A DNA stretch of 64,000 nucleotides from CAZZKG01 sp964654825 (GTDB taxonomy: Bacteria; Gemmatimonadota; CAZMKB01). The stretch's first letter is position 1, and each line of letters opens with the position of its first letter. A program made the translations under genes and the position numbers. This document shows, one piece after another, positions 34,825-45,072 of the stretch. The stretch covers positions 32,552 through 96,551 of the forward strand of contig CAZZKG010000007.1 of NCBI GenBank assembly GCA_964654825.1, written 5' to 3'. The notes beneath the pieces were generated by a model, which was not told the DNA's origin, searched no databases, and saw only the letters and a program-made list of their open reading frames with translations.

Positions 34825-36111
34825 ATGACCGTGAATGAAGAAATAGATCTCCTGATCGACAATATCGGCAAACTGCTCACCATGGCCGGAGGCGATGGAC
34901 CGAGAGCCGGAGAGAGGATGAAGAAGGTGGGGATCGTGACTGGGGCCGCCGTTGCCGTCAGGGATGGGAAGATTGTCTCGTGCGGTAATGCGGAAGAGGT
35001 GAAAAAAAGGATCAGGGATTGTTCGGTTCGTGAGCTGATCGATGCCGACGGCAGGCTCGTGACGCCGGGTTTCATCGACCCGCACACGCACAGCGTGTTC
35101 GCCGGCAGGCGGGAAGGGGAGTTCGAGCAGAAGGTCGGGGGTATGTCCTATCAGAAAATCGCAGAAGCCGGAGGCGGTATCCTCGCAACGGTCAGACAGG
35201 TGCGGGCGTCGACAGTCGACGACCTGGTTCGGGTGAGTCTGCCCAGGCTCGATGTTCTGCTCGCCCACGGTACAACGACCGCCGAGGTGAAAAGCGGGTA
35301 CGGACTCACCACGAGTGATGAGCTGAAGATGCTCGAGGCGATACGTATTCTTGACGAACTCCACCCGATCGAGCTAATTCCGACCTTCCTCGGTGCACAT
35401 GAGTTCCCACCCGAATACAGGGAAAGAAGGGAGGAGTATGTCGACCTCGTCATCGAAGAGATGCTGCCGGCAGTAACCGGAGCCCGCCTGGCCCGATTTT
35501 GTGATGTCTTCTGTGAAATCGGCTGGTTCGACGTGGAGCATAGCCGGCGGATTCTCGAACGTGCAGGTGAACTGGGTCTCGAGCTCAGGCTCCACGCCGA
35601 TGAGTTCAAGCCCAGCGGCGCCGCCGAGTTGGCAGCCCGGCTCCGGGCCCGCAGTGCCGACCATCTGGTCGCAGTGACAGAGGAGGGAATGAGGCAGATG
35701 AAATCCGCTGGTGTCATTGCTACACTTCTTCCCGGGACCGTTTTTTTTCTCGATCTCCCCGTACGACCCCCCGCAACCAGGATGAAGGAACTCGGACTTC
35801 CCATCGCCCTCGCAACCGACTTCAATCCCGGGAGCTCGATGACCCAGAACATGCAGCTCATCCTGTCGATCGCAGCGATTCATCTCAAACTCACTCCGGC
35901 CGAGTGTTTCACCGCCAGTACGATAAATGCGGCGTTTTCACTCGGGATCGCCGACACGGTTGGATCGATCGAAGAAGGGAAGCAGGCGGATCTCATCCTG
36001 TTCGACGCTGATGATCACCGTTCTATCCTTTACAACTTTGGCATTAATCACACCCACACCGTCGTGAAAGGTGGACGGATCGTCTACGAATCGGGGAACG
36101 TCGTTCGCTGA
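34825..36111 (+). CDS. hutI: Imidazolonepropionase
   Basis: A 428-residue amidohydrolase that opens imidazolonepropionate to formiminoglutamate, the step after HutU. Metal ligands are in PGFIDPHTHSVFAG and LHADEFKPSG; family stretches include AEAGGGILATVRQVRA, KSGYGLTT and ALATDFNPGSSMTQNMQLI. AAGGAC lies just before the ATG. It is 7.3 kb from hutU, separated by secreted-protein genes, so the hut genes are not one operon here. Confidence 0.95.
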   Translation: MTVNEEIDLLIDNIGKLLTMAGGDGPRAGERMKKVGIVTGAAVAVRDGKIVSCGNAEEVKKRIRDCSVRELIDADGRLVTPGFIDPHTHSVFAGRREGEFEQKVGGMSYQKIAEAGGGILATVRQVRASTVDDLVRVSLPRLDVLLAHGTTTAEVKSGYGLTTSDELKMLEAIRILDELHPIELIPTFLGAHEFPPEYRERREEYVDLVIEEMLPAVTGARLARFCDVFCEIGWFDVEHSRRILERAGELGLELRLHADEFKPSGAAELAARLRARSADHLVAVTEEGMRQMKSAGVIATLLPGTVFFLDLPVRPPATRMKELGLPIALATDFNPGSSMTQNMQLILSIAAIHLKLTPAECFTASTINAAFSLGIADTVGSIEEGKQADLILFDADDHRSILYNFGINHTHTVVKGGRIVYESGNVVR

Positions 36112-36194
36112 ATGAACTTGCTTTTGATCTGGGGAAACTATATTTTCTAAGAGATTTCAACCGGCACCGAGAGGGCAGCGGGAAACACAATAAT

Positions 36195-37196
36195 ATGAAG
36201 AAAACTAAAAGAGACACTGCGGTATCCCTCGAATCCATTCAGGCACCAGTACGCCCTGAACTCCTTGCAGTCCAGTCTTTCATACACAATATCATCCTGG
36301 ACGAGTTTTTTTTCCTCGAGGAAGTAGCTCAGCATATCACGAGCATGAAGGGTAAGCTTTTCAGACCAACTCTTCTCCTCCTCTCGGGGAGTATTGCCGA
36401 TGGGACGGACAGGTCAGAGGGGCTCGTACCGATGGCCATTGTTGTCGAGATGATACACACCGCCACACTCGTACATGATGACTTCATTGATAATGCAACA
36501 ATCAGGCGTGGACTTCAGACACTCAATGATCGTTGGAGCGATCAGGTGTCCATTATTATGGGTGATTATCTCTACTCGAGATCCCTTACCGAAATGGTCG
36601 AGGTCGGGGATATCGAGGTAATGCGCATTATGTCCGAGGCATGTCGGAGGATCGCACTGGGAGAGATGAAAGAGCTCAATCTCACCAGCGATCTCTATCA
36701 ATCCGAAGAACAGTACTATGATACGATTCGTCACAAAACCGCCGCGCTCATCAGTGCCGCCTGTGAAGGAGGGGCGGTCCTCGGTCGTTCTGATGAGCGG
36801 GACAGATTACGGGACTACGGTGAGAATCTCGGCATGGCATTCCAGGTTGTAGATGACGTCTTCGATTACACAGGAAAAAGCAGCAGGCTCGGTAAGGTAG
36901 TGGGGACCGACCTGAGGGAGAAGAAGGCAACCCTCCCCCTCATCCATGCACTGAGAGACATGACTGCCAAAGAGAAGAAGTTTGTCGAAGAAATATTCTC
37001 GAAGAAACAGATTAAAGCGGAAGATATCAGTGAGATTTCCAGGATCATACAGAAATACGATGGGTTCGACTATTCCATGAAACAGGCGATTTCTTTTGCA
37101 GAAGAAGCCCGGAAATCACTCGAGGACATCAGCCCATCCATGTGTAAGGACAGCCTGCTCGATGCTGTAGATTATGTTGTTGAGAGGGACAGGTAA
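36195..37196 (+). CDS. trans-Polyprenyl diphosphate synthase
   Basis: A 333-residue all-alpha isoprenyl synthase. The first Asp-rich motif is D95-D96-x2-D99 (LVHDDFIDNATIRRG), the second D220-D221-x2-D224 (FQVVDDVFDYTGK). GKLFRPTLLLLSG and the KTAALISAACEGG stretch are also conserved. It condenses isopentenyl diphosphate units onto an allylic primer, most likely giving octa- or heptaprenyl diphosphate for respiratory quinones; chain length is not determined. The ribosome-binding site is weak. The gene leads a short run with DUF4321 and tatA. Confidence 0.9.
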   Translation: MKKTKRDTAVSLESIQAPVRPELLAVQSFIHNIILDEFFFLEEVAQHITSMKGKLFRPTLLLLSGSIADGTDRSEGLVPMAIVVEMIHTATLVHDDFIDNATIRRGLQTLNDRWSDQVSIIMGDYLYSRSLTEMVEVGDIEVMRIMSEACRRIALGEMKELNLTSDLYQSEEQYYDTIRHKTAALISAACEGGAVLGRSDERDRLRDYGENLGMAFQVVDDVFDYTGKSSRLGKVVGTDLREKKATLPLIHALRDMTAKEKKFVEEIFSKKQIKAEDISEISRIIQKYDGFDYSMKQAISFAEEARKSLEDISPSMCKDSLLDAVDYVVERDR

Positions 37197-37201
37197 AATC
37201 C

Positions 37202-37474
37202 GTGGCGGTACACGAACGCAAGAGGCTCAAGACATACCTGATCGTTCTGATTGCGGGACTCTTGATCGGAGGCCTCTTCGGCCAGATATTTGTCTGGGTG
37301 CTGCCCGATGGTGTAGTGAGGGACATGTTTCTCACATCGATCGAGGGCGGGTTCGGACCGGCGAAACTTGATTTGAATGTGATAACCATGACAGTTGGAG
37401 CTGGTGTGAGACTCAACATCATGAGTATTGTCGGTATTTTTATGGCATCATATCTGTTCCGTTCTTTTCTCTAG
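37202..37474 (+). CDS. DUF4321 small membrane protein
   Basis: A 90-residue protein with two hydrophobic segments, YLIVLIAGLLIGGLFGQIF and a C-terminal IMSIVGIFMASYLFRSF, separated by a GFGPAKLDLNVITMTVGAGV region. This layout matches the DUF4321 family as I remember it; function unknown. GTG 37202 starts 5 bp after the polyprenyl synthase stop, so the two are probably cotranscribed. Confidence 0.65.
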   Translation: MAVHERKRLKTYLIVLIAGLLIGGLFGQIFVWVLPDGVVRDMFLTSIEGGFGPAKLDLNVITMTVGAGVRLNIMSIVGIFMASYLFRSFL

Positions 37475-37499
37475 TTTCTCATAATGGAGGTGATCAGTC

Positions 37500-37703
37500 A
37501 TGGGTTTCGGAAATATCGGATTGACAGAGCTCATAGTCATCCTCGCCGTCGTCCTGCTCCTGTTCGGCGCGAAAAGGATCCCCGAGGTCATGCGTTCTTT
37601 TGGAAAAGGTGTGAGTGAATTCAAGCGGGGTATCAAGGAACTGGAGAACGACATCCAGACCGATACCGATAAATCGGACAGTGACAAAAAGGACAAGGTT
37701 TAA
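37500..37703 (+). CDS. tatA: Twin-arginine translocase subunit TatA/E
   Basis: A 67-residue pore-forming Tat subunit. A single transmembrane helix (LTELIVILAVVLLLFGAKR) is followed by the amphipathic helix IPEVMRSFGKGVSEFKRG and a charged tail (DTDKSDSDKKDKV). Signature FGAKRIPEV is present. GGAGGTGA is placed 8 nt before the ATG. The cognate tatC is far away at 9788. A tandem copy of the 160-bp element begins about 60 bp downstream. Confidence 0.93.
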   Translation: MGFGNIGLTELIVILAVVLLLFGAKRIPEVMRSFGKGVSEFKRGIKELENDIQTDTDKSDSDKKDKV

Positions 37704-37760
37704 GGTGATACCGGTATCCTGCTCACTCTGCGGTTTTTGAAAAAGAGTATTATTGGAAAT

Positions 37761-38093
37761 CTAAGTGGTCATTTTCATAATTACGGTGACATACCGAGGA
37801 CGTCGAGGCTCCCGAACCACAAGGTGCGAGGAGGGCGAATACTCAGAGGGTATTTAACCGACGAGCAACGCGGGGGGGCGGGATGAATCATTGACCGAAT
37901 GCCAGTGTATTTTTGAACAGGGCCACTGTGGTACTGTTCATAAATACGGTGATGTACCGAGGACGTCGAGGCTCCCGAACCACAAGGCGCGAGGAGGGCG
38001 AATACTCGGAGAGTATTTAACCGACGAGTAACGCAGCGGGTCGGGATGCATCGTCGGCCGAATGCCAGTGTATTTTTGAACAGGGCCACTAAG
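37761..38093 (-). repeat. Tandem dimer of the 160-bp element (copies C and D), inverted orientation
   Basis: Units at 37766-37925 and 37929-38088 are joined by CTG and bounded by CTAAG at 37761-37765 and 38089-38093, the reverse complement of the CTTAG at the other loci. Period (163 bp) and linker match the 13.1-kb dimer. Unit C is more diverged, for example at its outer left end (TGGTCATTTTCATAATTAC). The dimer lies between the convergent tatA and ppiD-like genes. Confidence 0.9.
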
Positions 38094-38120
38094 GCGGATA
38101 ACCGATCCGGAAGGATCAGA

Positions 38121-38152
38121 AAAAGCCGGGTTCAAATCAAAGCCCGGCTTTT
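38121..38152. terminator. Bidirectional intrinsic terminator
   Basis: AAAAGCCGGG (38121-38130) pairs with CCCGGCTTTT (38143-38152) across a 12-nt loop, with T runs in both directions. Its closest gene is the minus-strand PpiD-like gene ending at 38171. Confidence 0.85.
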
Positions 38153-38170
38153 CATATCAACGTGAGGTGA

Positions 38171-39985
38171 TTACGATTGCTGGAAGAAGAGATCCCGGTT
38201 GTCCTCGATTTCGGCCGAAGCCTTAAGGGCCTCATACCAGTTGCCCATCAGTGTGTTCATCTGAAAAGTTTCCCGTTCTCTCTTGATGTTTTCTTTCGCT
38301 TCCTCGAAGGCGGACTCATCGAGACCCTGCTTTTCGAGAACCTTCAGTATATACCAGCCCTGTGAACCTTCGATGAGATCACTCGTCTGTCCGGTATCGA
38401 GACCGAATGCCACCCCCGTGAATTCTGTGTATCTCCCTACATCCGGGACGATGGAACGCCTGGTGATCTCTCCGGTCTCCTTGTACTCGACACCAAACTC
38501 TTCGGCAACTGCGGCGAGATCTCCGGTTTGATGAATCCGGTCGAGAGCCTTCTCCGCGACCAGACGAGCTTCTTCCATACTCTTCTCATCCCGTATTTTC
38601 TCCTCGATTTCGGATCGGACGTCATCGATACTCTTCATACCCTCGGGAAGTATCTCCTTGATCCTGCAGAACAGGTACCGTTCACCGATCTTCCACACAT
38701 CGGAGATATCTCCCGGCGACTGTGTGTGTGCGAATGAGGTGGGCATGGTCGTCGGTCCTATCTCGTCGATCTGCTCGTGCTGCGCAACAGGCCTCGTGGT
38801 TTTCACTTCCAGTCCCAGACTGTCCACCAGAGCGTAAAAGTCGGGCGCGTCGAGGAGTAGTTCTCTGGTTTCACGGGCGAAGTCATTGATCTCCTCGACC
38901 GTCTGATAGCTCGGTTCGAGTTTGATGAGCATGTGTTTCAGGAGAAGCTCCTCACCGCGGATTTCGTCGGTTCGCCGGTCCTCGAGCTTGATAAGGTGGT
39001 AACCGAATTGGGAGAGCACCGGTTCGGACATCTCCCCTTTCTCGAGATTGAACGCAGCATCTTCCACCGGTTTAACCAGTTTTCCCCTCGCTATCCAACC
39101 CAGGTCCCCGCCTTTCTCAGCAGAGCCGGGGTCCTGCGAATAGTCCTTCGCCACCTCTTCGAAAGGCGTACCATCAGTGAGGAGATTGAGAACTTCGTCG
39201 ACTGTGCTTTTCGCATCGAGTGTGTCTTCACGGTTCGGGACGATGGGAAACTCCACATATTCCAGGATGACCCGTTTTTCGGTTCGAAAATCATCCCGGT
39301 GATTCTGGTAATAATCCTGGATTTCCGTTTCTGACACCTCGATCCGGCCCTGGTCCACGAGGTCGGAATAGTTGAAAGCCAGATATCCGACTTTTACTTT
39401 CTCATTTCGATCCTTGAATTCTTCCCTGATCTGTCCGTCGGTAATGTGGATCGATGAAAACAGGTAGTCCTGGAGTTTCTGGATGGGTAGGGTATTTCGG
39501 TACCAGTTCTCCAGCTCGAGAACAAAAGCGTCATTCTGGGAGCTGTAGAGTGCCTGAAGGTATTTTGCCTGATCGAACTGGCCATCCGTGAGAAAAGCCT
39601 CGTTGGTTCGGAGAAAGTCGGGGGGGTTGTTTTTCATCTCATCGAGGATTTCCTCATCGGAGACCATGATTCCCATTCTCTTGATTTCCTGCTGGAGAAG
39701 AATCTGGTAGACGAGCTTATCCCAGACCTGTTCCTCGATTCTCATGTAGTCTTCATCGTCGATCGTGCCCTTCGACTGCCGCACCTGCGTGAGAAGCTGT
39801 GTGCGCATATTGTTGTACATCGAAGGGGAAATCTCGACTCCGTTCACCGAACCGAGGGCTGTTACGACCCGCCGGCCGCTTCCGGTGACATTTACGCCGA
39901 GCTGCAGAAAAATAAATCCGATCACGAAGGCCGCTGCAACGACGATCATGATGGTCTTCGTGCTTCTTCTCAATGCTCGCATCAT
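38171..39985 (-). CDS. PpiD-like membrane-anchored parvulin peptidyl-prolyl isomerase
   Basis: A 604-residue periplasmic chaperone. A single N-terminal anchor (about residues 12-31, IMIVVAAAFVIGFIFLQLG) precedes a SurA_N-type region (SMYNNMRTQLLTQVRQSKG). A parvulin domain follows with FEEVAKDYSQDPGSAEKGGDLGW and LSQFGYHLIKLEDRR. The C-terminal half has a second, weaker parvulin-like region. It assists folding of exported proteins near the Sec translocon. GGAGTG lies 9 nt before the ATG. A TTGACT 17 bp from TAGTTT near 40027-40055 on the minus strand is a weak promoter candidate. Confidence 0.87.
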   Translation of the reverse strand: MMRALRRSTKTIMIVVAAAFVIGFIFLQLGVNVTGSGRRVVTALGSVNGVEISPSMYNNMRTQLLTQVRQSKGTIDDEDYMRIEEQVWDKLVYQILLQQEIKRMGIMVSDEEILDEMKNNPPDFLRTNEAFLTDGQFDQAKYLQALYSSQNDAFVLELENWYRNTLPIQKLQDYLFSSIHITDGQIREEFKDRNEKVKVGYLAFNYSDLVDQGRIEVSETEIQDYYQNHRDDFRTEKRVILEYVEFPIVPNREDTLDAKSTVDEVLNLLTDGTPFEEVAKDYSQDPGSAEKGGDLGWIARGKLVKPVEDAAFNLEKGEMSEPVLSQFGYHLIKLEDRRTDEIRGEELLLKHMLIKLEPSYQTVEEINDFARETRELLLDAPDFYALVDSLGLEVKTTRPVAQHEQIDEIGPTTMPTSFAHTQSPGDISDVWKIGERYLFCRIKEILPEGMKSIDDVRSEIEEKIRDEKSMEEARLVAEKALDRIHQTGDLAAVAEEFGVEYKETGEITRRSIVPDVGRYTEFTGVAFGLDTGQTSDLIEGSQGWYILKVLEKQGLDESAFEEAKENIKRERETFQMNTLMGNWYEALKASAEIEDNRDLFFQQS

Positions 39986-40129
39986 GGCAAATCACTCCAT
40001 TCCGTTGGGTTTAACCGAGGTAATTTAAACTAATCGTTCTGCGTAATCAAGTCAATTTACGGTCATCATTCCATCCGGCTGTCGCGGGGTAAATCAGGTA
40101 CAATTCTGTTCTCTTCCGTCCCTAATGTG

Positions 40130-40158
40130 TTGACAGGGAGAGGGGGCTCAGTTATAAT
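40130..40158 (+). promoter_or_regulatory. Exact-consensus sigma-70 promoter for the TPR-efp-accB run
   Basis: TTGACA (40130-40135), a 17-bp spacer and TATAAT (40153-40158) are a 12/12 match. It would give a 5' UTR of about 65-80 nt for the TPR gene. Confidence 0.8.
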
Positions 40159-40229
40159 ATTTTGAAGGCTGTTCTGCCATTATTCGGGATTTCTCGGTAG
40201 ATACCATACGTGGAGACTCCTTTGCCGGA

Positions 40230-41207
40230 GTGGGGGTCAAAAAAGTGCAGAGTTCGCGACAATTTGCGAGGCTGGCCGATACGTACCGAGAGAAAGGGGA
40301 ACTCGACAAGGCGATAGGTGTTCTCGAAAAAGGGCTCGAAGATAATCCTGATTACATCACGGCTCGCATTATTCTTGCAGCCTGTTTCACCGATCAAGGT
40401 CATTTACAGAAAGCTCAAGAGGAGTACGAGCGCGTTCTCGAGCTGGATCCTTTCCATGCACAGGCGATGAAGAAACTCGCCAAACTCCTCCTCGATATGA
40501 ACAAACCGGAGGAAGCGAGGCAGTTCATGGTGAACTACCTCGAAGAAGTCCCTGATGATGAAAACGTGAGAAAATTGCTTACCTCACTCGATGATCGGGA
40601 TTCCTCTGTCAAAGAAATAAGTACAGAAGAAATGACAACTATTGTCGAGGGAGACGACATCTCCGAAGATACAGAATCTGCAGTCCGTAACGAAACCACG
40701 GAAGAAAGAGAAGCTGCCGATCCCGAAGACCAGGATGTAAAGAACCAGGAAAATTATCCTGATGGGATCAAAAACGAAACGCTCCCCGTCCAGGAAGCAG
40801 CTTCACAAGAGGCGGAAACGGTGAAGGAAGACGAACCGGCAAAACAGGAACCGATCTCCAGTGATGAAGACGAACTCATCGCTACGATGACGCTTGCCGA
40901 GATCTATGCCTCACAGGGTTTCATCGAGAAAGCAATACAGATTTATCAGAAGATCCTCGCGAAGGAGCCCTCCAACGAGATAGCCAGGAAAAGGATCGAG
41001 GCGATTCGAAAGGGAGGGATTGAAGCAACGCCGGGTGAGGGTTCCGATGAGAAGGTGGGGGGACCTGCTGAGAAGATTACTGGTGGAGATCGGTGGCAGG
41101 GGGACGGAGCCCCCGGCGAAGTCGTCGAGGATGAAGAATACGAAAATTTCAAGAAGTGGCTCGGAAATCTGATAAAGAAGAAGGATAAAAAAGAGAACCA
41201 AGGGTAG
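40230..41207 (+). CDS. TPR-repeat protein with acidic linker
   Basis: A protein of up to 325 residues. The N-terminal 115 residues contain three TPR-like units (RLADTYREKGELDKAIGVLE, ARIILAACFTDQGHLQKAQE, AMKKLAKLLLDMNKPEEARQ). An acidic Glu/Asp-rich linker (about 125-205) is followed by one more TPR unit (LAEIYASQGFIEKAIQIYQK) and a tail ending in lysines (FKKWLGNLIKKKDKKENQ). No signal peptide or membrane helix is visible, so it is probably cytoplasmic. The start is uncertain: GTG 40230 or GTG 40245, neither with an ideal ribosome-binding site. It lies 17 bp upstream of efp. Confidence 0.75.
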   Translation: MGVKKVQSSRQFARLADTYREKGELDKAIGVLEKGLEDNPDYITARIILAACFTDQGHLQKAQEEYERVLELDPFHAQAMKKLAKLLLDMNKPEEARQFMVNYLEEVPDDENVRKLLTSLDDRDSSVKEISTEEMTTIVEGDDISEDTESAVRNETTEEREAADPEDQDVKNQENYPDGIKNETLPVQEAASQEAETVKEDEPAKQEPISSDEDELIATMTLAEIYASQGFIEKAIQIYQKILAKEPSNEIARKRIEAIRKGGIEATPGEGSDEKVGGPAEKITGGDRWQGDGAPGEVVEDEEYENFKKWLGNLIKKKDKKENQG

Positions 41208-41224
41208 AGGGAGGGACCGATCCT

Positions 41225-41782
41225 GTGGCAACCACTGCTGATTTCAGAAATGGTATGATAATCTCGATCGATGGTCAATTGATGAATATCGTCGAGTTTC
41301 TCCATGTAAAACCCGGAAAGGGTGGAGCATTTGTGAGAACAAAGCTGAAAAATGTCAAAACGGGGGCCGTGATCGAGAAGACTTTCAGGTCCGGTGAAAA
41401 AATCGAAGAGGTGAGACTTGAGCGAAATCAGGCTCAGTATGTCTACGCATCCGCCGAGCTCTACTATTTCATGGATATGGAAACATACGAGCAGTTCCCC
41501 GTAGAAGAGAATATACTCGGTGACCAGGTCAGGTATCTGAAGGAGAATCTCGTCTGTGATACGTTGTCTCATGATGGGAAAATCATCGGTATCGAGCTTC
41601 CTATTTTTATCCAACTCCAGGTTGTCGAGACAGAACCCGGCTTCAAGGGCGACACCGCCTCGGGCGGTTCCAAACCGGCCAAGCTCGATACCGGCGTTGT
41701 CATCCAGGTGCCGTTGTTCATTTCTGAAGGAGATATGGTCAAGGTAGACCGAAGGACAAATTCATACATCGAAAGAGTGTAA
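41225..41782 (+). CDS. efp: Elongation factor P
   Basis: A 185-residue EF-P that relieves ribosome stalling at polyproline stretches. The three beta-barrel domains are complete: domain I MATTADFRNGMIISIDGQL, domain II around YVYASAELYYFMDMETYEQF, and domain III ending TGVVIQVPLFISEGDMVKVD. The loop tip KPGKGGAF keeps the lysine (K32) that is modified in some bacteria; no modifying enzyme is seen in this window. The start is GTG with GGGAGGGA upstream. The order efp-accB-accC is common, but here pilT intervenes before accC. Confidence 0.97.
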   Translation: MATTADFRNGMIISIDGQLMNIVEFLHVKPGKGGAFVRTKLKNVKTGAVIEKTFRSGEKIEEVRLERNQAQYVYASAELYYFMDMETYEQFPVEENILGDQVRYLKENLVCDTLSHDGKIIGIELPIFIQLQVVETEPGFKGDTASGGSKPAKLDTGVVIQVPLFISEGDMVKVDRRTNSYIERV

Positions 41783-41841
41783 CCACACGGATCGGGTGTT
41801 TCGGTCCGGATTGAGGGTGACACGTACAGGGAAGAGGAATC

Positions 41842-42339
41842 ATGCGCCTATCGTACATCAAGAAGCTCATCAAGCTTGTCGAGGAGAGCGACGTTGCCAC
41901 GATCGAGATCACGAAGTGGGGCAGGAGTGTACGGGTCGAAAAGCTGAACCCGAACTCAGGGAGGGCCGGCAATTCGAGCGGACCCCCCACGCGGGAAAGC
42001 ACGACGATTGCGGTACCGGTTGTTCAGGAAGCGCCCCCGGTGAAGTCCCGAGGATCGGCTGTCGAGGAAGAACGTGATGAGAAACCGGAAATAGAAATGG
42101 ATTTTACCGCCATAACTGCGCCTATGGTCGGTACTTTCTACCGTGCTCCTTCTCCGGATGCACCTCCTTATGTGGAGGTCGGAGATGTGGTGACGAATGG
42201 GCAAGTACTCTGCATTATCGAAGCGATGAAACTGATGAACGAGATCCAGTCGGAGGTGGATGGAAAAATCCGTAAGGTCCTGGTCGAGAACGGTGAACCG
42301 ATCGAGTACGGGCAGGAATTGTTCCTTATCGAGCCCTGA
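41842..42339 (+). CDS. accB: Biotin carboxyl carrier protein of acetyl-CoA carboxylase
   Basis: A 165-residue BCCP. The N-terminal helix region (SYIKKLIKLVEESDVATIEI) is followed by a Pro/Ser-rich linker and the biotinyl domain, with the thumb region YRAPSPDAPPYVEVGD. Biotin would be attached to K130 in IEAMKLMNEI. It carries carboxybiotin between AccC and the carboxyltransferase in fatty acid synthesis. GAAGAGGAA precedes the ATG. The gene is separated from accC by pilT and a 223-bp gap. Confidence 0.96.
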   Translation: MRLSYIKKLIKLVEESDVATIEITKWGRSVRVEKLNPNSGRAGNSSGPPTRESTTIAVPVVQEAPPVKSRGSAVEEERDEKPEIEMDFTAITAPMVGTFYRAPSPDAPPYVEVGDVVTNGQVLCIIEAMKLMNEIQSEVDGKIRKVLVENGEPIEYGQELFLIEP

Positions 42340-42562
42340 GAAGTGAGAAGACAAGGGTTGGGGTTGAAAAGCAGTATCAGTACCTCAGCCTTTCGTTATA
42401 ATATCAATGGCGCTGATGCATCGTGCCGCGGTTGGATCGGACGACCTGCCCCACAAGCAGATTCGCGGGACCGACCACCGCTCACCCGCGGCCGGTCCTC
42501 AGAAGGACAGTGAAAAAAACCGATAAAAAACGGTCAATACTTTCATCATTGGAGTGTGATAG

Positions 42563-43714
42563 ATGGCTGCGTTAGATATAAAACAATTACTGGCCGAGAT
42601 GGCGAGATGGGATGCCTCGGATCTTCATATCAAAGTGGGAAATCCCCCGGCGCTGAGGGTACACGGTACGCTGAAGGATATGAACCTTCCGGCCGCGAAG
42701 CCCGATCAAATAGACGAGATCGCCCGGTCCCTGCTCACTGAGGAGCAGTATCTCACACTCGAACAGGAGAAGGAGATCGATTTCGCCTTTAAGGTGGAGA
42801 AGTTCGGCAGGTTCAGGACAAACATCTACTATCAGAAAGGGAGCAAGGCGATTGCCTTCAGGCTCATCCCTACGCGGATCAAGACTACCGACGAGCTGAT
42901 GCTCCCGCACGTTTTACAGGAACTTGCTCTCCGACCCCGTGGACTTGTTCTCATCACCGGTATGACAGGCAGCGGTAAGTCGACAACGCTCGCCTCCATG
43001 GTCGAGCACATCAACCTCCACCGGAGGAATAACATAATAACGGTGGAAGATCCGATCGAGTTCGTCTACTCTGACAAGAAATCGAGAATCAGTCAAAGAG
43101 CCGTCGGAATAGACACCATGTCGTTCGGCAATGCGCTGCGCCATGTACTCCGTCAGGATCCCGATGTTATCCTGATCGGTGAGATCAGAGATGTGGACAC
43201 GATGACCATCGCTCTCCAGGCTGCAGACACAGGGCACCTTGTATTCAGTACTCTTCACACGACGGACGCCACGCAGACCATCAACAGGATAATTTCCTTT
43301 TTCCCTCTGCATCAGCACCAGGAAATTCGGTTGCTCCTTTCAACGACGCTGCTTGCCATCGTTTCGATGAGGCTGATCCCGAGAGCGGATATCCCCGGCC
43401 GGGTTCCCGCATGTGAGGTGATGGTTTCCACCGAATCCATCAGAGATTACCTCAAGGATCCAATGAAGACCCATCTCATTCCCACGCTCATTAAGGAGGG
43501 GCACTCCCAGTATGGAATGCAGACGTTCGATCAGAGTCTGATGCAGATGTTCAGGGAGGGCTTCGTCTCGTATGAGGATGCGCTGCACCACTCGACGAAT
43601 CCAAATGAGTTCGCTCTCAGGGTAAAAGGAATTCAAGCTACCTCTGATAAATCGTGGGATGAGTTCGAGGGTTCGAGGCCTGAAAAAGCAAACCCACAAT
43701 TTGAAATCGAGTGA
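42563..43714 (+). CDS. pilT: Type IV pilus retraction ATPase PilT
   Basis: A 383-residue secretion-type ATPase. Walker A is TGMTGSGKSTTLAS with K139; the Asp box is VEDPIEFVY; Walker B is DPDVILIGEIRD; the His box is TGHLVFSTLHTTDA. The C-terminal AIVSMRLIPRAD resembles the PilT AIRNLIRE region but is not identical. It powers pilus retraction and twitching. GGAG lies 9 nt before the ATG. The 223-bp gap upstream holds an isolated TATAAT (42397-42402) and a short GC-rich inverted repeat (GGACCG/CGGTCC). No other pilus gene is in the window. Confidence 0.93.
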   Translation: MAALDIKQLLAEMARWDASDLHIKVGNPPALRVHGTLKDMNLPAAKPDQIDEIARSLLTEEQYLTLEQEKEIDFAFKVEKFGRFRTNIYYQKGSKAIAFRLIPTRIKTTDELMLPHVLQELALRPRGLVLITGMTGSGKSTTLASMVEHINLHRRNNIITVEDPIEFVYSDKKSRISQRAVGIDTMSFGNALRHVLRQDPDVILIGEIRDVDTMTIALQAADTGHLVFSTLHTTDATQTINRIISFFPLHQHQEIRLLLSTTLLAIVSMRLIPRADIPGRVPACEVMVSTESIRDYLKDPMKTHLIPTLIKEGHSQYGMQTFDQSLMQMFREGFVSYEDALHHSTNPNEFALRVKGIQATSDKSWDEFEGSRPEKANPQFEIE

Positions 43715-43726
43715 TATCTTCCGGTT

Positions 43727-45064
<1,338 letters not shown>

Positions 45065-45072
45065 GGGTACCG

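Noticed and set aside
38121..38152. A GGGTTCAAATC stretch resembling a tRNA T-arm
   Set aside because: No acceptor, D or anticodon stems can be folded around it; it is the loop side of a bidirectional terminator.
41225..41782. Possible loss of the modified lysine in EF-P
   Set aside because: The loop reads KPGKGGAF and the lysine at the tip is present.
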